NCBI GenBank assembly: GCA_964607245.1
Contig: CAZSIB010000007.1
Span: forward strand, 1 to 64,000
Reading direction: 5' to 3'
DNA from: CAZLPZ01 sp964607245
Lineage (GTDB): Bacteria; Pseudomonadota; Alphaproteobacteria; Micavibrionales; Micavibrionaceae
Length of the DNA stretch: 64,000 bases
The translations under genes and the position numbers were made by a program. The notes beneath the pieces were generated by a model. The model saw only the letters and a list, made by a program, of their open reading frames with translations, did not search any database and was not told where the DNA came from. Position 1 is the stretch's first letter, and each line of letters starts with the position of its first letter. Shown here in pieces: positions 8,898 to 18,233 of the stretch.

Positions 8898-9485
8898 ATG
8901 CGCATTTTATTTTTGATCACTCTCTTTTTTGTTCTCTCTTTTGACGCGGCGATGGCAGCACCCGAACAAGATGCCAAAAGTCCATTGGTGCGGCTCGACC
9001 AAAAAACGGATGAGTTGCTTAAAGATCTGAATAAAGATCAAGTCACGCAATTTGAAAAAATCCGCACGGCCCACGGGACAATCCGCGCCGTTGATGATGT
9101 GCGCGTGTCACTTTCCAGAGCAGTGGAAAGTTGTATTCAAAACAATCCAGATTTGAAAGAACCGATGACGACGCGGCTTCAAGCGTGGAAAAATTTTGTC
9201 CTGCCGGTTGTGCGTCAGGGTCAAAATCGCCTTGAAAAAATGATTTTAATGCAGAGTTTTACCCGGCCCTCAACCTTGCGTGGCTATTTAAAAGTATTTG
9301 ATGACGCGGTGAAATATAAAGAAACGCCCTATACCGAAGTGCCGATCAGCGCAGAAAAAGATTGTAAAGTCCTCATTAAAAACATGGCCGAGAGTGAGGT
9401 CGTCATGCATAAACTGATCACCGAAACATTGGGTCTGGATCAACCCTTGACCCAAGAGGACGGGACCGAGGCAAAAAATAAATAA
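8898..9485 (+). CDS. Secreted protein of unknown function
   Basis: This 195-residue protein begins with a clear Sec signal peptide (MRILFL… ending AMA at residue 20). The mature part is mainly helical and charged, with no family that I recognise. It contains three cysteines (in SCIQNN, DCKVL and the signal region is free of them). It is followed after four bases by a glycosyltransferase gene, so the two may be co-transcribed. A periplasmic role connected with the neighbouring glycan gene is possible but not shown. Confidence 0.75.
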   Translation: MRILFLITLFFVLSFDAAMAAPEQDAKSPLVRLDQKTDELLKDLNKDQVTQFEKIRTAHGTIRAVDDVRVSLSRAVESCIQNNPDLKEPMTTRLQAWKNFVLPVVRQGQNRLEKMILMQSFTRPSTLRGYLKVFDDAVKYKETPYTEVPISAEKDCKVLIKNMAESEVVMHKLITETLGLDQPLTQEDGTEAKNK

Positions 9486-9489
9486 AACA

Positions 9490-10554
9490 ATGCGTGTATT
9501 ACAAGTCATGGCGGGGGCCGAAGCGGGAGGCGCAGAAACGGCCTTTGTCGATATGGTCGTTGCGCTTTCGGAGGCCGGGATCACACAGCATGTTGTGACA
9601 CGCCAAAATAATATTCGTGTGCCGCGTTTGCTTGATGCGGGCATCCCCGTTACAACCTTGCCTTTTGGCAGCAAGATCGATCTTTATACGCCGTGGCGGT
9701 TACGTCGTTTGATCAATCATTTTAAACCTGATATTGTCCAAACGTGGATGTCACGCGCCGCAATGCATGTGCCGCCGTGTTCCCCCAAAAATCCGCATCC
9801 GTATTTAAAAATTTGCCGCCTGGGCGGATATTACAAGTTAAAATATTTTAAGGGTGCGGATTATTTTACGACGATCACGCCGGATATTCGGCGGTATTTG
9901 ATTGATCAAGGGATCTCCCCGGACCGGGTCATTCATATCAATAACTTTGCGGATGTCGATGAACCGCAGCGTGTTTTGAAACGGGCGGATTGGACGACGC
10001 CCGAGGATGCATTTCTTTTGGTTACATTGGGGCGGCTTCACCGGGCCAAGGCGTTTGACACGTTGCTGCGTGCCTTGGTTCACATCCCGGACGCCTATCT
10101 TTGGATTGGGGGCGAGGGGCCGGATGCCGGCCTGTTGCAACAACTCGCGACGCAACTGGGCGTTACCGACCGCGTACGGTTTTTGGGGTGGGTGACGGAC
10201 CGCGCGGGGCTTTTACGGGCGGGGGATGTTTGTGTGTTCCCCTCACGTTATGAGCCTTTTGGTACGGTTTTTGTCCAAGCCTGGGCGCAGAAGATTCCGT
10301 TGATCGCGAGCCGCGCTGACGGGCCGCGTCAATATGTACGGGACGGCGTGGATGGGTTGATGTTCGATATTGATGATGTCCCGGGACTTGTGGATTGTGC
10401 CGCGCGCCTGCGCCGAGATCCGGTGCTGATGGAGCACCTACGTACCGCCGGATATGCCCGGTTTACAGGCGAATTCACAAAAGAACGGACGGTTCGCGCC
10501 TATATCGATTTGTATCAGCGTCTCTTGTCGATTGGGGCTGAAAAGGCGGCGTGA
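9490..10554 (+). CDS. Glycosyltransferase family 4 protein
   Basis: The 354-residue protein has the GT-B fold pattern of GT4: an N-terminal glycine-rich segment (AGAEAGGAETAF), the HFKPDIVQTW strand, and a C-terminal donor site with RYEPFGTVFVQAWA. The second acidic residue of the usual E-x7-E donor motif is Q here. The substrates are unknown; lipopolysaccharide core or another cell-surface glycan is the usual role. It is distant from the main polysaccharide locus. Its 3' end overlaps the convergent ctaA gene by 40 bases. Confidence 0.88.
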   Translation: MRVLQVMAGAEAGGAETAFVDMVVALSEAGITQHVVTRQNNIRVPRLLDAGIPVTTLPFGSKIDLYTPWRLRRLINHFKPDIVQTWMSRAAMHVPPCSPKNPHPYLKICRLGGYYKLKYFKGADYFTTITPDIRRYLIDQGISPDRVIHINNFADVDEPQRVLKRADWTTPEDAFLLVTLGRLHRAKAFDTLLRALVHIPDAYLWIGGEGPDAGLLQQLATQLGVTDRVRFLGWVTDRAGLLRAGDVCVFPSRYEPFGTVFVQAWAQKIPLIASRADGPRQYVRDGVDGLMFDIDDVPGLVDCAARLRRDPVLMEHLRTAGYARFTGEFTKERTVRAYIDLYQRLLSIGAEKAA

Positions 10555-11564
10555 ACGCCTGCGGTGAGTAAACCTAATAAAAACAACGCGCCACCTTGGT
10601 GCATGATTCCGGCGTAAAGATTCACATTGGAAATTAAGGTTAAAATCCCAAGACCGGCCTGGAGCAAACTCATCACCGCAAGGACAACAAAAAGCCGGGT
10701 TGAGAGATCGATCAGCAGCGCATGAGTCACAAGCGACAAAAGAACGATAATGGATCCAATGGCAAGCCAGCGATGGGTAAATTGAACAGCGGCGTGGTTC
10801 TCAAAGAGGTTAATCCAGGATGGGGTCATGTACCACATTTCCTTAGGCACAAGGTGTCCATCGCCCATGGTTGGAAATTCGTTATAAATGAGCCCGGCGT
10901 CAAGTCCGGCGACAAAGGCGCCCCAGACAAGTGTAAGCGCAATGCAGAACAGGCTGAGGACGCCGTGTGCTCGTAAACACCGGGACGTTCCGCGTATCGG
11001 GTTTAATGCGAGATTGTCTTCTTTTTTGACCGAGAGCGCCATCCAGATGAGGGAGGTATAGAGCAGCAGTGCACAGCCCAAGTGCAGGGCTAGGCGATAG
11101 TGGCTGACGCTGGGGCGGTCGATGAGCCCGCTTTGGACCATGAACCATCCGATAAAACCCTGCGCGCCGCCCAGGGCCAAAAGGGCGTATAATTTCCAGG
11201 TTAGTCGTGCCGACAGTGTTCCCGAAAACCAAAAAATAATGAAGGGAAATAAAAATACAACGCCAATCAGCCGTCCCCACAGGCGGTGCAGCCATTCCCA
11301 AAAATAAATATGTTTAAATTCACCTAAGGTCATCCCCATGTTCTTTTTTTGGTATTCGGGGGTTTTTTTATAGAGATCAAATTCCTGTTGCCAGGCGGTG
11401 GGGCTGTCGGGGGGCCACGCCCCCATGACGGGTTTCCATTCGGTGATGGATAGGCCGGATTCAGTCAAGCGTGTAGTCGCGCCGATGATACTCATGGTAA
11501 AAATCATGAGGGCGCAGAAAAGAAGCCAGCCCGAGATAAGCCGTGGATGTGTCGTCGAGGTCAT
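10515..11564 (-). CDS. ctaA: Heme A synthase, COX15/CtaA family
   Basis: This integral membrane protein oxidises the C8 methyl of heme O to make heme A for aa3-type cytochrome oxidase. The 349-residue length and about eight transmembrane segments fit the alphaproteobacterial and mitochondrial type. Likely heme-liganding histidines are visible in EWLHRLWGR, LHLGCALL, FTHRWLA and MHQGGA. I start at MTSTTHPRL (11564), which places the first membrane helix near the N-terminus; longer in-frame starts add an unrelated basic segment. Its stop lies inside the convergent glycosyltransferase gene. Confidence 0.95.
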   Translation of the reverse strand: MTSTTHPRLISGWLLFCALMIFTMSIIGATTRLTESGLSITEWKPVMGAWPPDSPTAWQQEFDLYKKTPEYQKKNMGMTLGEFKHIYFWEWLHRLWGRLIGVVFLFPFIIFWFSGTLSARLTWKLYALLALGGAQGFIGWFMVQSGLIDRPSVSHYRLALHLGCALLLYTSLIWMALSVKKEDNLALNPIRGTSRCLRAHGVLSLFCIALTLVWGAFVAGLDAGLIYNEFPTMGDGHLVPKEMWYMTPSWINLFENHAAVQFTHRWLAIGSIIVLLSLVTHALLIDLSTRLFVVLAVMSLLQAGLGILTLISNVNLYAGIMHQGGALFLLGLLTAGVHAAFSAPIDKRR

Positions 11565-11619
11565 AAAAACGCCGTATTTAGATTTGACTTTTTGTCGAAT
11601 TTCTTTTTTATAGCAGGTT

Positions 11620-12663
11620 ATGGAGACGACAACAGGACAAAATCGCACAGTCGACGTGCTGATCATTGGGGCCGGGCCGGTGGGCCTGTTCACTGTATTT
11701 GAATTGGGGCTGCTCGATATGCGGGCGGCCTTGGTTGATATTTTGGACCGCCCGGGCGGCCAATGCGCGGAACTTTATCCGGAAAAGCCGATTTATGATA
11801 TTCCCGCCCTTCCGGTGGTCAGTGGTGCCGATTTGACCACGAATCTGATGGCGCAGATCAAACCTTTCGCGCCCCAGTTTTTCCTGGGCCGGATGGCGCT
11901 TTCTTTGACCCGTGGGGCGGAGGGGCTCTACACGGTGACAACAGATCGGGGAGAACACCTGACCGCGCCGGTTGTCATGATTGCCGCGGGCGGCGGCAGT
12001 TTTACCCCCAAAAAACTTCCTTTGCCGAATGTAGAATCCTTTGAGGGGACATCTTTGTTTTACGCGGTACGCGACCGTGCGCGGTTTACCGGGAAACGCA
12101 TTGTCGTGGCGGGGGGTGGTGATTCGGCGCTGGATTGGGCGCTTGATTTAACCGAGATTGCCGCGCATGTGACTCTCACGCATCGACGAGATGATTTTCG
12201 TGCAAGTCCGGCCAGTGTGGCCAAGATGCGTGCTTATGTGGAACAGGGGAAAATGGATCTGGTGATTGGCCAACCCTGTGCCCTTGACGGCGCTGCGGGG
12301 CAATTGACATCCGTCACGATTAAATCAGCGGATAGTACATCGTCAAAGACGGTTCATGCCGATGCAATGCTTATTTTTTATGGTCTCACCATGAAACCGG
12401 GGCCGATTGCGGAATTTGGGGTCGGAATGCAAGACGGCTTGGTCGTTGTGGATACAGAAAAATTCGAAACAAACCTGCCGGGTGTGTTTGCGATGGGTGA
12501 TATTTGTACCTATCCGGGCAAATTAAAACTGATTCTATCGGGGTTTCATGAAGGGACGCTCGCGGCGCAGGCCGCGTTTAAATACGTCTATCCAGACAAG
12601 AAAATTCGGTTCCAGTATACAACGGCGTCCAGTGATTTGCATGCGAAGCTCGGCGTCTCCTAG
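11620..12663 (+). CDS. Ferredoxin–NADP reductase, thioredoxin-reductase-like type
   Basis: The 347-residue flavoprotein has the FAD motif LIIGAGPVGLF near residue 15, PGGQCAELYPEKPIYDIP, an NADPH motif VVAGGGDSALDWA, and FAMGDICTYPGKLKLI near the C-terminus. Together these define the YumC-like ferredoxin reductases. They lack the CxxC of thioredoxin reductase, as does this protein. A 2Fe-2S ferredoxin is encoded two genes downstream, a plausible partner. It starts 55 bases from divergent ctaA, so the two promoters share a short region. Confidence 0.93.
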   Translation: METTTGQNRTVDVLIIGAGPVGLFTVFELGLLDMRAALVDILDRPGGQCAELYPEKPIYDIPALPVVSGADLTTNLMAQIKPFAPQFFLGRMALSLTRGAEGLYTVTTDRGEHLTAPVVMIAAGGGSFTPKKLPLPNVESFEGTSLFYAVRDRARFTGKRIVVAGGGDSALDWALDLTEIAAHVTLTHRRDDFRASPASVAKMRAYVEQGKMDLVIGQPCALDGAAGQLTSVTIKSADSTSSKTVHADAMLIFYGLTMKPGPIAEFGVGMQDGLVVVDTEKFETNLPGVFAMGDICTYPGKLKLILSGFHEGTLAAQAAFKYVYPDKKIRFQYTTASSDLHAKLGVS

Positions 12664-12713
12664 AAGTTGGCGCACGGGTGTTTTTATAAAAGAAATCGTG
12701 TTATCTTTACTCT

Positions 12714-13526
12714 ATGGACCGACCGTTTGATATTTTGGATCTCGTGGCGCGCGCATATCGTACATTGTACGACGAACGCGCTTATTTGGTGCGCCTCGCG
12801 GCCGTGCCCGTCTTTATCATTTTGATGAATTTTATTATTGTGTCCCTGGTCTTCCCGGACCTGTCTCCGTTGCGCCGTGGGGTGACCATGATGCCGGCGC
12901 TGGTCGCCGAGGCCTGGATGGTGGCCCAGTTTTTGCGCACATTACTGACCCGCGAACGATGGCCGCTCCGACTGCCTGAAAATTTTTCAGGTCCTATTCC
13001 GCCGGCACTTTTTGCCCGGGCGCGCGGGCTCTTATCGTGTCTGATTTATTATTTACTGGTCAGTGTTGGGGTGAACGTAGTTGCAGGCGTTTTGATGACG
13101 CTGATGATCCGTGCAAAAGAAAGTGGCGTGCAAGATATTGCGCAAGCGCTGCCCCCGGGCGTCAGCCTGGCGTTTTTCCTCGGGTTGCTGGTGGTGATGC
13201 TGAATTTTCGGTTGATCTGGATTTATATTGGGTTGGTGGTGAATATGCCAATCCGAATCTATTTACAAGCCACGCGCCGGCCGATTCTGAACTTTCAATT
13301 ACTGGCGCTGTGGTTTGCGACACTGATTCCACCGATGTTTGCATCGTTGATTTTGCTTCGGCCTTTACTTGATATCGGGAGTGGTGAGGATATTCTCTCG
13401 TTCTTGGTTTATCTTGTGACCGCGTTCATCAGTATTGTCGTTCAGATGGTGATTGTGCTTGCCACATCCACCGCGATGACGCTTGCGCTCGCCCCGCTTC
13501 TTTTTAATGGGAAAACAGGGGCCTGA
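12714..13526 (+). CDS. Multi-pass membrane protein of unknown function
   Basis: The 270-residue protein has about six hydrophobic segments and a cytosolic-looking start (MDRPFDILDLVARAYRTLYD). I recognise no family. It lies between the ferredoxin reductase and ferredoxin genes with short gaps on both sides, so the three are likely one operon. Its stop is one base before the ferredoxin start codon region. Confidence 0.75.
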   Translation: MDRPFDILDLVARAYRTLYDERAYLVRLAAVPVFIILMNFIIVSLVFPDLSPLRRGVTMMPALVAEAWMVAQFLRTLLTRERWPLRLPENFSGPIPPALFARARGLLSCLIYYLLVSVGVNVVAGVLMTLMIRAKESGVQDIAQALPPGVSLAFFLGLLVVMLNFRLIWIYIGLVVNMPIRIYLQATRRPILNFQLLALWFATLIPPMFASLILLRPLLDIGSGEDILSFLVYLVTAFISIVVQMVIVLATSTAMTLALAPLLFNGKTGA

Positions 13527-13527
13527 A

Positions 13528-13863
13528 ATGGCGGATGACGATTTATTTATTGTCGTGACGACACAAGACGGCGCGGTGCATCAGGTGCCGGCCCTTGCGG
13601 GGTGGTCTGTCATGGAAATTATTCGCGATGCGGGATTACCAGGATTAAAAGCCGAGTGTGGCGGTGCATTATCCTGTGCAACATGCCATGTATATATTGA
13701 TCCGTCTTGGGTCGTGCGGTTGATGCCGTGCAGGGATGACGAACGCGACATGATCGATGATCACGCGGTGGATCCAAAAGAAAACTCGAGGCTGTCGTGT
13801 CAAATCGTGATGCGCGATGATTTAAACGGGCTTGCCGTAACGATTGCGCCGAACCCGGATTAA
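13528..13863 (+). CDS. 2Fe-2S ferredoxin
   Basis: The 111-residue protein has the adrenodoxin/ISC-type cluster motif C-x5-C-x2-C (AECGGALSCATC) with the fourth cysteine in SRLSC. Such ferredoxins donate electrons for Fe-S cluster assembly or cytochrome P450s. The start at 13528 gives a normal N-terminus (MADDDLFIVV). The stop overlaps by three bases the stop of the convergent kinase gene. The reductase upstream is a likely electron donor. Confidence 0.93.
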   Translation: MADDDLFIVVTTQDGAVHQVPALAGWSVMEIIRDAGLPGLKAECGGALSCATCHVYIDPSWVVRLMPCRDDERDMIDDHAVDPKENSRLSCQIVMRDDLNGLAVTIAPNPD

Positions 13864-15746
13864 AGCGCCTCAATTTCATTGCAAACGGCGGTAAAAATAT
13901 CACGTGCAGCTTTGGTTTTTTGAGGATCAATCAAGCCATTTTTACCATCATTTTGGATTTGATCACACATATCAGCAAGGGCGGTACAGCACGCAAAACG
14001 CGCTGCCCCTTTTAAACTGTGCGCGGCCTCCATCACATCGTGCGGATCTGTACCGTCGATCCGCGACATCAGGACCTGAGACATGGAGGGAAAACTTTTT
14101 AAAATCTGAATTGTCTCAACCCGCGTGCTTTCAACCCGGTGCATCATCTCAGAAAGATCGATGAGCGGCGTGTTTTTTTGTGGAAGATCATCGGACGGTG
14201 GTGAATCGACGGGCATTTCCGGCAGAGATGTTTCAATCCCCCAGCGTTGCAGCGTGTGACGGAGATGTTGAAAACTCACGGGTTTATTCAAACAATCATC
14301 AAAACCGCGGCGTAAATAGGCAGCACGGTCGATCAGTTGAATATCCGCCGTTAATAAAATAATGGGGGTATGGGAAGTATGTTCTTGTTTCCGGATTTGA
14401 TCGGCCAGGGTATACCCGTCGATTCCTGGCATATGCAGATCGGTGATAATCAACCCATAGCGCGTGGTTTTGATGAGATCGAGCGCGGCCATGCCATCCA
14501 CCGCGACATCAATAACAACGCCCATGCGTTCAATTTGGCGTTTGAGGATATCGCGGACAGAGGCGGTATCTTCGACAAGGAGGACGCGTTGCGGGGTATT
14601 TTCTTTATCAATCCAGTGGCGTCGCGCCACATCCAGAATGGTTTGACCCAGGCCCTTGCGACTCGCGGGTTTGCCCAGATAAATCGCCCCAATAGCTTTC
14701 AGATTTTGGATTAAATCGTCATGCGTATAAAACGTGTACATGACCAACCCCATGCGCGGGAAGGCGCGTGCGATGTCACGCATAAAGTCAATACCGTTCC
14801 CATCTGGAAGAATGTAATCCGTGATCAGGACGTCAAATCGATGATCATCAAGCTGTCGTCGCGCATCCTCGATCGTTGAGATGACAACCGTATCGGCCCC
14901 CATATTGCGGAGCGCACGTTCGATTTCCTGTGCGGCGTTCGGGTGACTTTCAACGGCAAGCACATGGAGCGCAGAAAGATCCACCGAGGGTTCGGTTGTG
15001 TCGTGTGCGGCGTGAAGGCAAGGAATGTCAAGCCAGAACACAGACCCCGCGCCAGGCGTCGAGGTGACGCCGATCTCTCCCCCCATGAGTTTCACCAAGC
15101 GGAAGCAAATCGATAGGCCTAATCCCGTGCCGCCGTAATGGCGTGCGACCGAATTATCGCCTTGGGTAAAGGGTTGAAAAAGCTTTTTCTGGATATCGGG
15201 TTCAATGCCGATGCCGGTGTCCTCGACCTCGATCCGGAGGCGGTTTTGTGTCGAGGTTTCCCCTGCGATGAATTTGAGACGCAGCTCTATTTTCCCTTGG
15301 GCTGTAAATTTTTCTGCATTGCCGATCAGGTTAAATAAAATCTGGCGAAGGCGTTTGGGGTCGCCCAAGACGATCGTTGGGATCGCAGGATCGATTACAG
15401 CGTTAAAGACAATTGGTTTACGTTGAATCCGCGCGCGCATCGCTTCCATCACCCCTTGGACCAGAGTCCGGAGGGGAACCTCAAGCTGTTCAAGTTCCAA
15501 TTTATTCGCGTCAAGCCGGGCGAAGTCCAAAATATCGTCGAGAAGGTCCAGCATCAGCGCCGCCGATCCTTGCGCAGCCTGGATCATGTCGCGCATGTCT
15601 GGATTGGCATTTTCCTGTTCAATCAGTTCCAGCAAGCCGTAAATGGACTGCATGGGCGTGCGCAGCTCATGACTGATGACGGCCAAAAAATTTGCCTTTT
15701 GTTCGGCGAGTGCATCGGATGGTGCAGGGGAGAGAGGTGTCGACAT
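13860..15746 (-). CDS. Soluble hybrid sensor histidine kinase with two receivers and an HPt domain
   Basis: The 628-residue protein begins almost directly with the HisKA box (SHELRTP, H26) and has no membrane segment or sensor domain. The HATPase follows, with N-box NLIGNAEKF, DTGIGI and GGTGLGLSI up to about 250. Receiver 1 (about 265–375) carries ITDYILPDG and a K in YLGKPAS. Receiver 2 (about 395–510) carries ITDLHMPG and LNKP. An HPt domain with AAHSLKGAAR ends the protein. A full phosphorelay is thus contained in one chain; the input signal must come from a partner protein or from a receiver. It is divergent from the asd-like gene. Confidence 0.93.
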   Translation of the reverse strand: MSTPLSPAPSDALAEQKANFLAVISHELRTPMQSIYGLLELIEQENANPDMRDMIQAAQGSAALMLDLLDDILDFARLDANKLELEQLEVPLRTLVQGVMEAMRARIQRKPIVFNAVIDPAIPTIVLGDPKRLRQILFNLIGNAEKFTAQGKIELRLKFIAGETSTQNRLRIEVEDTGIGIEPDIQKKLFQPFTQGDNSVARHYGGTGLGLSICFRLVKLMGGEIGVTSTPGAGSVFWLDIPCLHAAHDTTEPSVDLSALHVLAVESHPNAAQEIERALRNMGADTVVISTIEDARRQLDDHRFDVLITDYILPDGNGIDFMRDIARAFPRMGLVMYTFYTHDDLIQNLKAIGAIYLGKPASRKGLGQTILDVARRHWIDKENTPQRVLLVEDTASVRDILKRQIERMGVVIDVAVDGMAALDLIKTTRYGLIITDLHMPGIDGYTLADQIRKQEHTSHTPIILLTADIQLIDRAAYLRRGFDDCLNKPVSFQHLRHTLQRWGIETSLPEMPVDSPPSDDLPQKNTPLIDLSEMMHRVESTRVETIQILKSFPSMSQVLMSRIDGTDPHDVMEAAHSLKGAARFACCTALADMCDQIQNDGKNGLIDPQKTKAARDIFTAVCNEIEAL

Positions 15747-15829
15747 ATAAACATAACATCCGATATAGAGATAAACGCTTTATTTACAAGAGAATTTCAC
15801 GTACAACCCTAATCCGAAAGGATTAAAAA

Positions 15830-16840
15830 ATGGCTTATAATATTGCGGTAATCGGTGCGGATGGATTGGTGGGGCGTGAAATTCTTACACTGCTCGCTGA
15901 GCGTGCATTTCCCGTGGGTCAGATTTATGCCGTTGCGGCGGGCAAAGCCAGTGGTGGCCAGGTAAGTTTTGGAGATGATGACATAAAATTGTATCCGATT
16001 GAGGAGATTGATTTTAAAACCATTGACTTGTCGTTCTTCGCCGGGCCGTCCGCGCTTTCCGAGACCTATGCGCGCCGCGCCGCCGCCACGGGTAAGGTGA
16101 TCGAGATGAGTGGTCATTTCCGTGGGCAGGCGGATGTGCCCTTGATTGCGGTTGATATCAATGCCGAAAAACTTGTGCAGATGGGGCGGTCCAATCAGAT
16201 TGTGGCGACACCTTGTTCTGCGGCGCTTCAGGTCGCAACGGCCCTTGTGCCCCTTCATACCCAAGCGGGGATTAAGCGCGTGGTGATCTCGACCTATCAG
16301 GCGGTGTCAGAACTTGGAAAAGACGCGATGGATGAGTTGTTTAACCAAACACGCCAAATCTTTATGAACAACACGCCAGAGACGAATGCGCTTCCGAAAC
16401 GCATTGCTTTTAACGTGATTCCACAAGTGGGCGAATTTATGGATGACCGCGCAACGGTCGATGAATGGGGCATGGCCGTTGAACTGAAACAACTTTTGGT
16501 ACCGTCCGTGGGTGTTGTCGCACATATGGTTTTTGTGCCTGTTTTCATTGGTCATGGCCACATGGTGAACGTGGAATGTGACTCCGATATGGATGCACTT
16601 GCTGCGCGGGCGTTGTGGATGAAATCGCCGGGGATTACCCTCATCGATCTTGAAACCGATTTGGGGTATGTCACGCCTGCGGATATTCAAGGCGAAGACA
16701 GTACTTTCATCAGCCGGACACGCGATGATACCAGTGCGCCCGATGCGATATCCTTTTGGTGTACAGGGGATAATATTCGGAAAGGGGCCGCGCTCAACGC
16801 GGTGCAGATTGCGGAACGGTGGTTAAAACAAAGTTCTTGA
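15830..16840 (+). CDS. Aspartate-semialdehyde dehydrogenase family protein with altered active site
   Basis: The 336-residue protein has the fold of Asd: N-terminal VIGADGLVGRE, STYQAVSELG (Q157), VPVFIGH (H242) and the C-terminal RKGAALNAVQIAE. A cysteine stands at the catalytic position (C129, in ATPCSAALQ), but the usual Asn before it is Pro. The Arg expected seven residues before H242 is F235, and the EWK motif is EWG. These positions bind aspartyl phosphate in true Asd, so catalysis is doubtful. It may be a USG-1-like paralogue. An AAAGGA site precedes the ATG. Alignment was made from memory. Confidence 0.8.
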   Translation: MAYNIAVIGADGLVGREILTLLAERAFPVGQIYAVAAGKASGGQVSFGDDDIKLYPIEEIDFKTIDLSFFAGPSALSETYARRAAATGKVIEMSGHFRGQADVPLIAVDINAEKLVQMGRSNQIVATPCSAALQVATALVPLHTQAGIKRVVISTYQAVSELGKDAMDELFNQTRQIFMNNTPETNALPKRIAFNVIPQVGEFMDDRATVDEWGMAVELKQLLVPSVGVVAHMVFVPVFIGHGHMVNVECDSDMDALAARALWMKSPGITLIDLETDLGYVTPADIQGEDSTFISRTRDDTSAPDAISFWCTGDNIRKGAALNAVQIAERWLKQSS

Positions 16841-16851
16841 TCGGAGACCTG

Positions 16852-18141
16852 TTATTTCTGAGGCATTTTTGCCTGATCAAGCAAGGCCCCGTCGAATTTG
16901 GCATGTTCCAGATTTGCTCCCGTTAAATCCGCACGGCGTAAATCGGCCTTGGCCAGGTTGGCATAGGATAGATCTGTGTCGGTCAGATCGGCATCCGTTA
17001 GATTCGCACTCGTCAAATCAGCATACCGGAATTCGCATTTTCGGAAGTTTGTTGGTTTGATGCGGTGTCCGGGTTCACCCGGTTTGCCAAAGTGAAGGGG
17101 GCCGGCGTTGACACCCGATAAAGAGGCGCGGGTCATGTTGGCACCAACAAAAGATGAGGCGCGCAAATCGGACTGACTCATTTTGCAATCACGAAAATCG
17201 GAACCATCAAAAATGGCCGATTGAAGATGCATTCCTGTCATGTCTTGCCCCAAAAAGCTGACCTTAAGGGCGATCAGCGCGGTCATCGGATATTGTTTGA
17301 TTTTTGGAATATGCCGTAAATCGTAACCCGAGAGATCGAGTTGTTGGCCCTCTTTCCCGGCGGATCGGATCCACGCTGCATGCGCTTCGATCAATGTACC
17401 AAGGTCTTGTTTATCGGTATCAAATACTGTCCCCATCGGTGTATCTGATTTAATTGCGCCAGTATCGTCGATACCTGCGATTTCGGCCTGTTCAAGAATG
17501 ATCCCAGTCATGACGGCGTTTTTCAGGCTGGCATTGCGTAAGTCCGATCCAGAAAGGTCTGTTTTGCTTAAATTTGCCGCCGTAAAATTTGCAGAACGCA
17601 AATCCGCGCCACGGATGAGAACGCCTGTGAGGTCAGAATCAGAAAAATCTGCATAGGCCGCGCGGACACCCGATAAATTTGTTTCTGTCAGGCGGGCACC
17701 GGTAAAATCCGTTTTGGGGTTGGATTTACCGTCCGGGGCGTCACGTTCGACGATCATGCCACCTTTTCCTTTTTCCAAGACCCGGCCTTCGCGTAAGTCC
17801 GCCGAGGATAAATCGGCGTGATGCAGGTTCGCCCCCGCGATATAGGCCCCACGAAAGTCAGCGCGGCGAAAATTCGCGTTTTCAAGGTTCGCCTGTTGAA
17901 GATCACAACCATAAAATGTCGCGTTGCTGAAATTGCCTCCACTCATATTGCTGTTATGAAATACAGATGCTGTAAAATCAGCCCCAGTAAAATTTCCAGA
18001 TTTGAAGTTTAAATGGCTTAAATCTTTAAATTTCAGGACGGCGCGGGCACCGCCTGGTTTTCCGGACATAAACATTGCATGCTTGGCAATGATCATATCC
18101 AGCGCGTCTTGCGTCATGCGTTCGTAAGATTCAGAGGGCAT
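16852..18141 (-). CDS. Pentapeptide-repeat protein
   Basis: The 429-residue protein consists largely of A(D/N)LxX pentapeptide repeats (for example ADLTSANLTDADL), in two blocks of right-handed quadrilateral beta-helix at about 40–220 and 290–425. A short non-repeat linker at about 235–285 lies between them. An N-terminal helix starts MPSESYERMTQDALDMI. Most such proteins have no known function; a few bind gyrase. No signal peptide is seen. Confidence 0.9.
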   Translation of the reverse strand: MPSESYERMTQDALDMIIAKHAMFMSGKPGGARAVLKFKDLSHLNFKSGNFTGADFTASVFHNSNMSGGNFSNATFYGCDLQQANLENANFRRADFRGAYIAGANLHHADLSSADLREGRVLEKGKGGMIVERDAPDGKSNPKTDFTGARLTETNLSGVRAAYADFSDSDLTGVLIRGADLRSANFTAANLSKTDLSGSDLRNASLKNAVMTGIILEQAEIAGIDDTGAIKSDTPMGTVFDTDKQDLGTLIEAHAAWIRSAGKEGQQLDLSGYDLRHIPKIKQYPMTALIALKVSFLGQDMTGMHLQSAIFDGSDFRDCKMSQSDLRASSFVGANMTRASLSGVNAGPLHFGKPGEPGHRIKPTNFRKCEFRYADLTSANLTDADLTDTDLSYANLAKADLRRADLTGANLEHAKFDGALLDQAKMPQK

Positions 18142-18233
18142 TTTTATGTGGGGTAAAAAGAAAAACGCAAATCAGTGTAGCCGGATGTGCCCGCTTTGCC
18201 AATTAGATCCTGAGCAGGTTCCGAGGGCCACAT

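Noticed and set aside
16852..18141. Pentapeptide protein as a quinolone-resistance factor of the Qnr type
   Set aside because: It is twice the length of Qnr proteins, has a central non-repeat linker, and nothing in the context supports that role.
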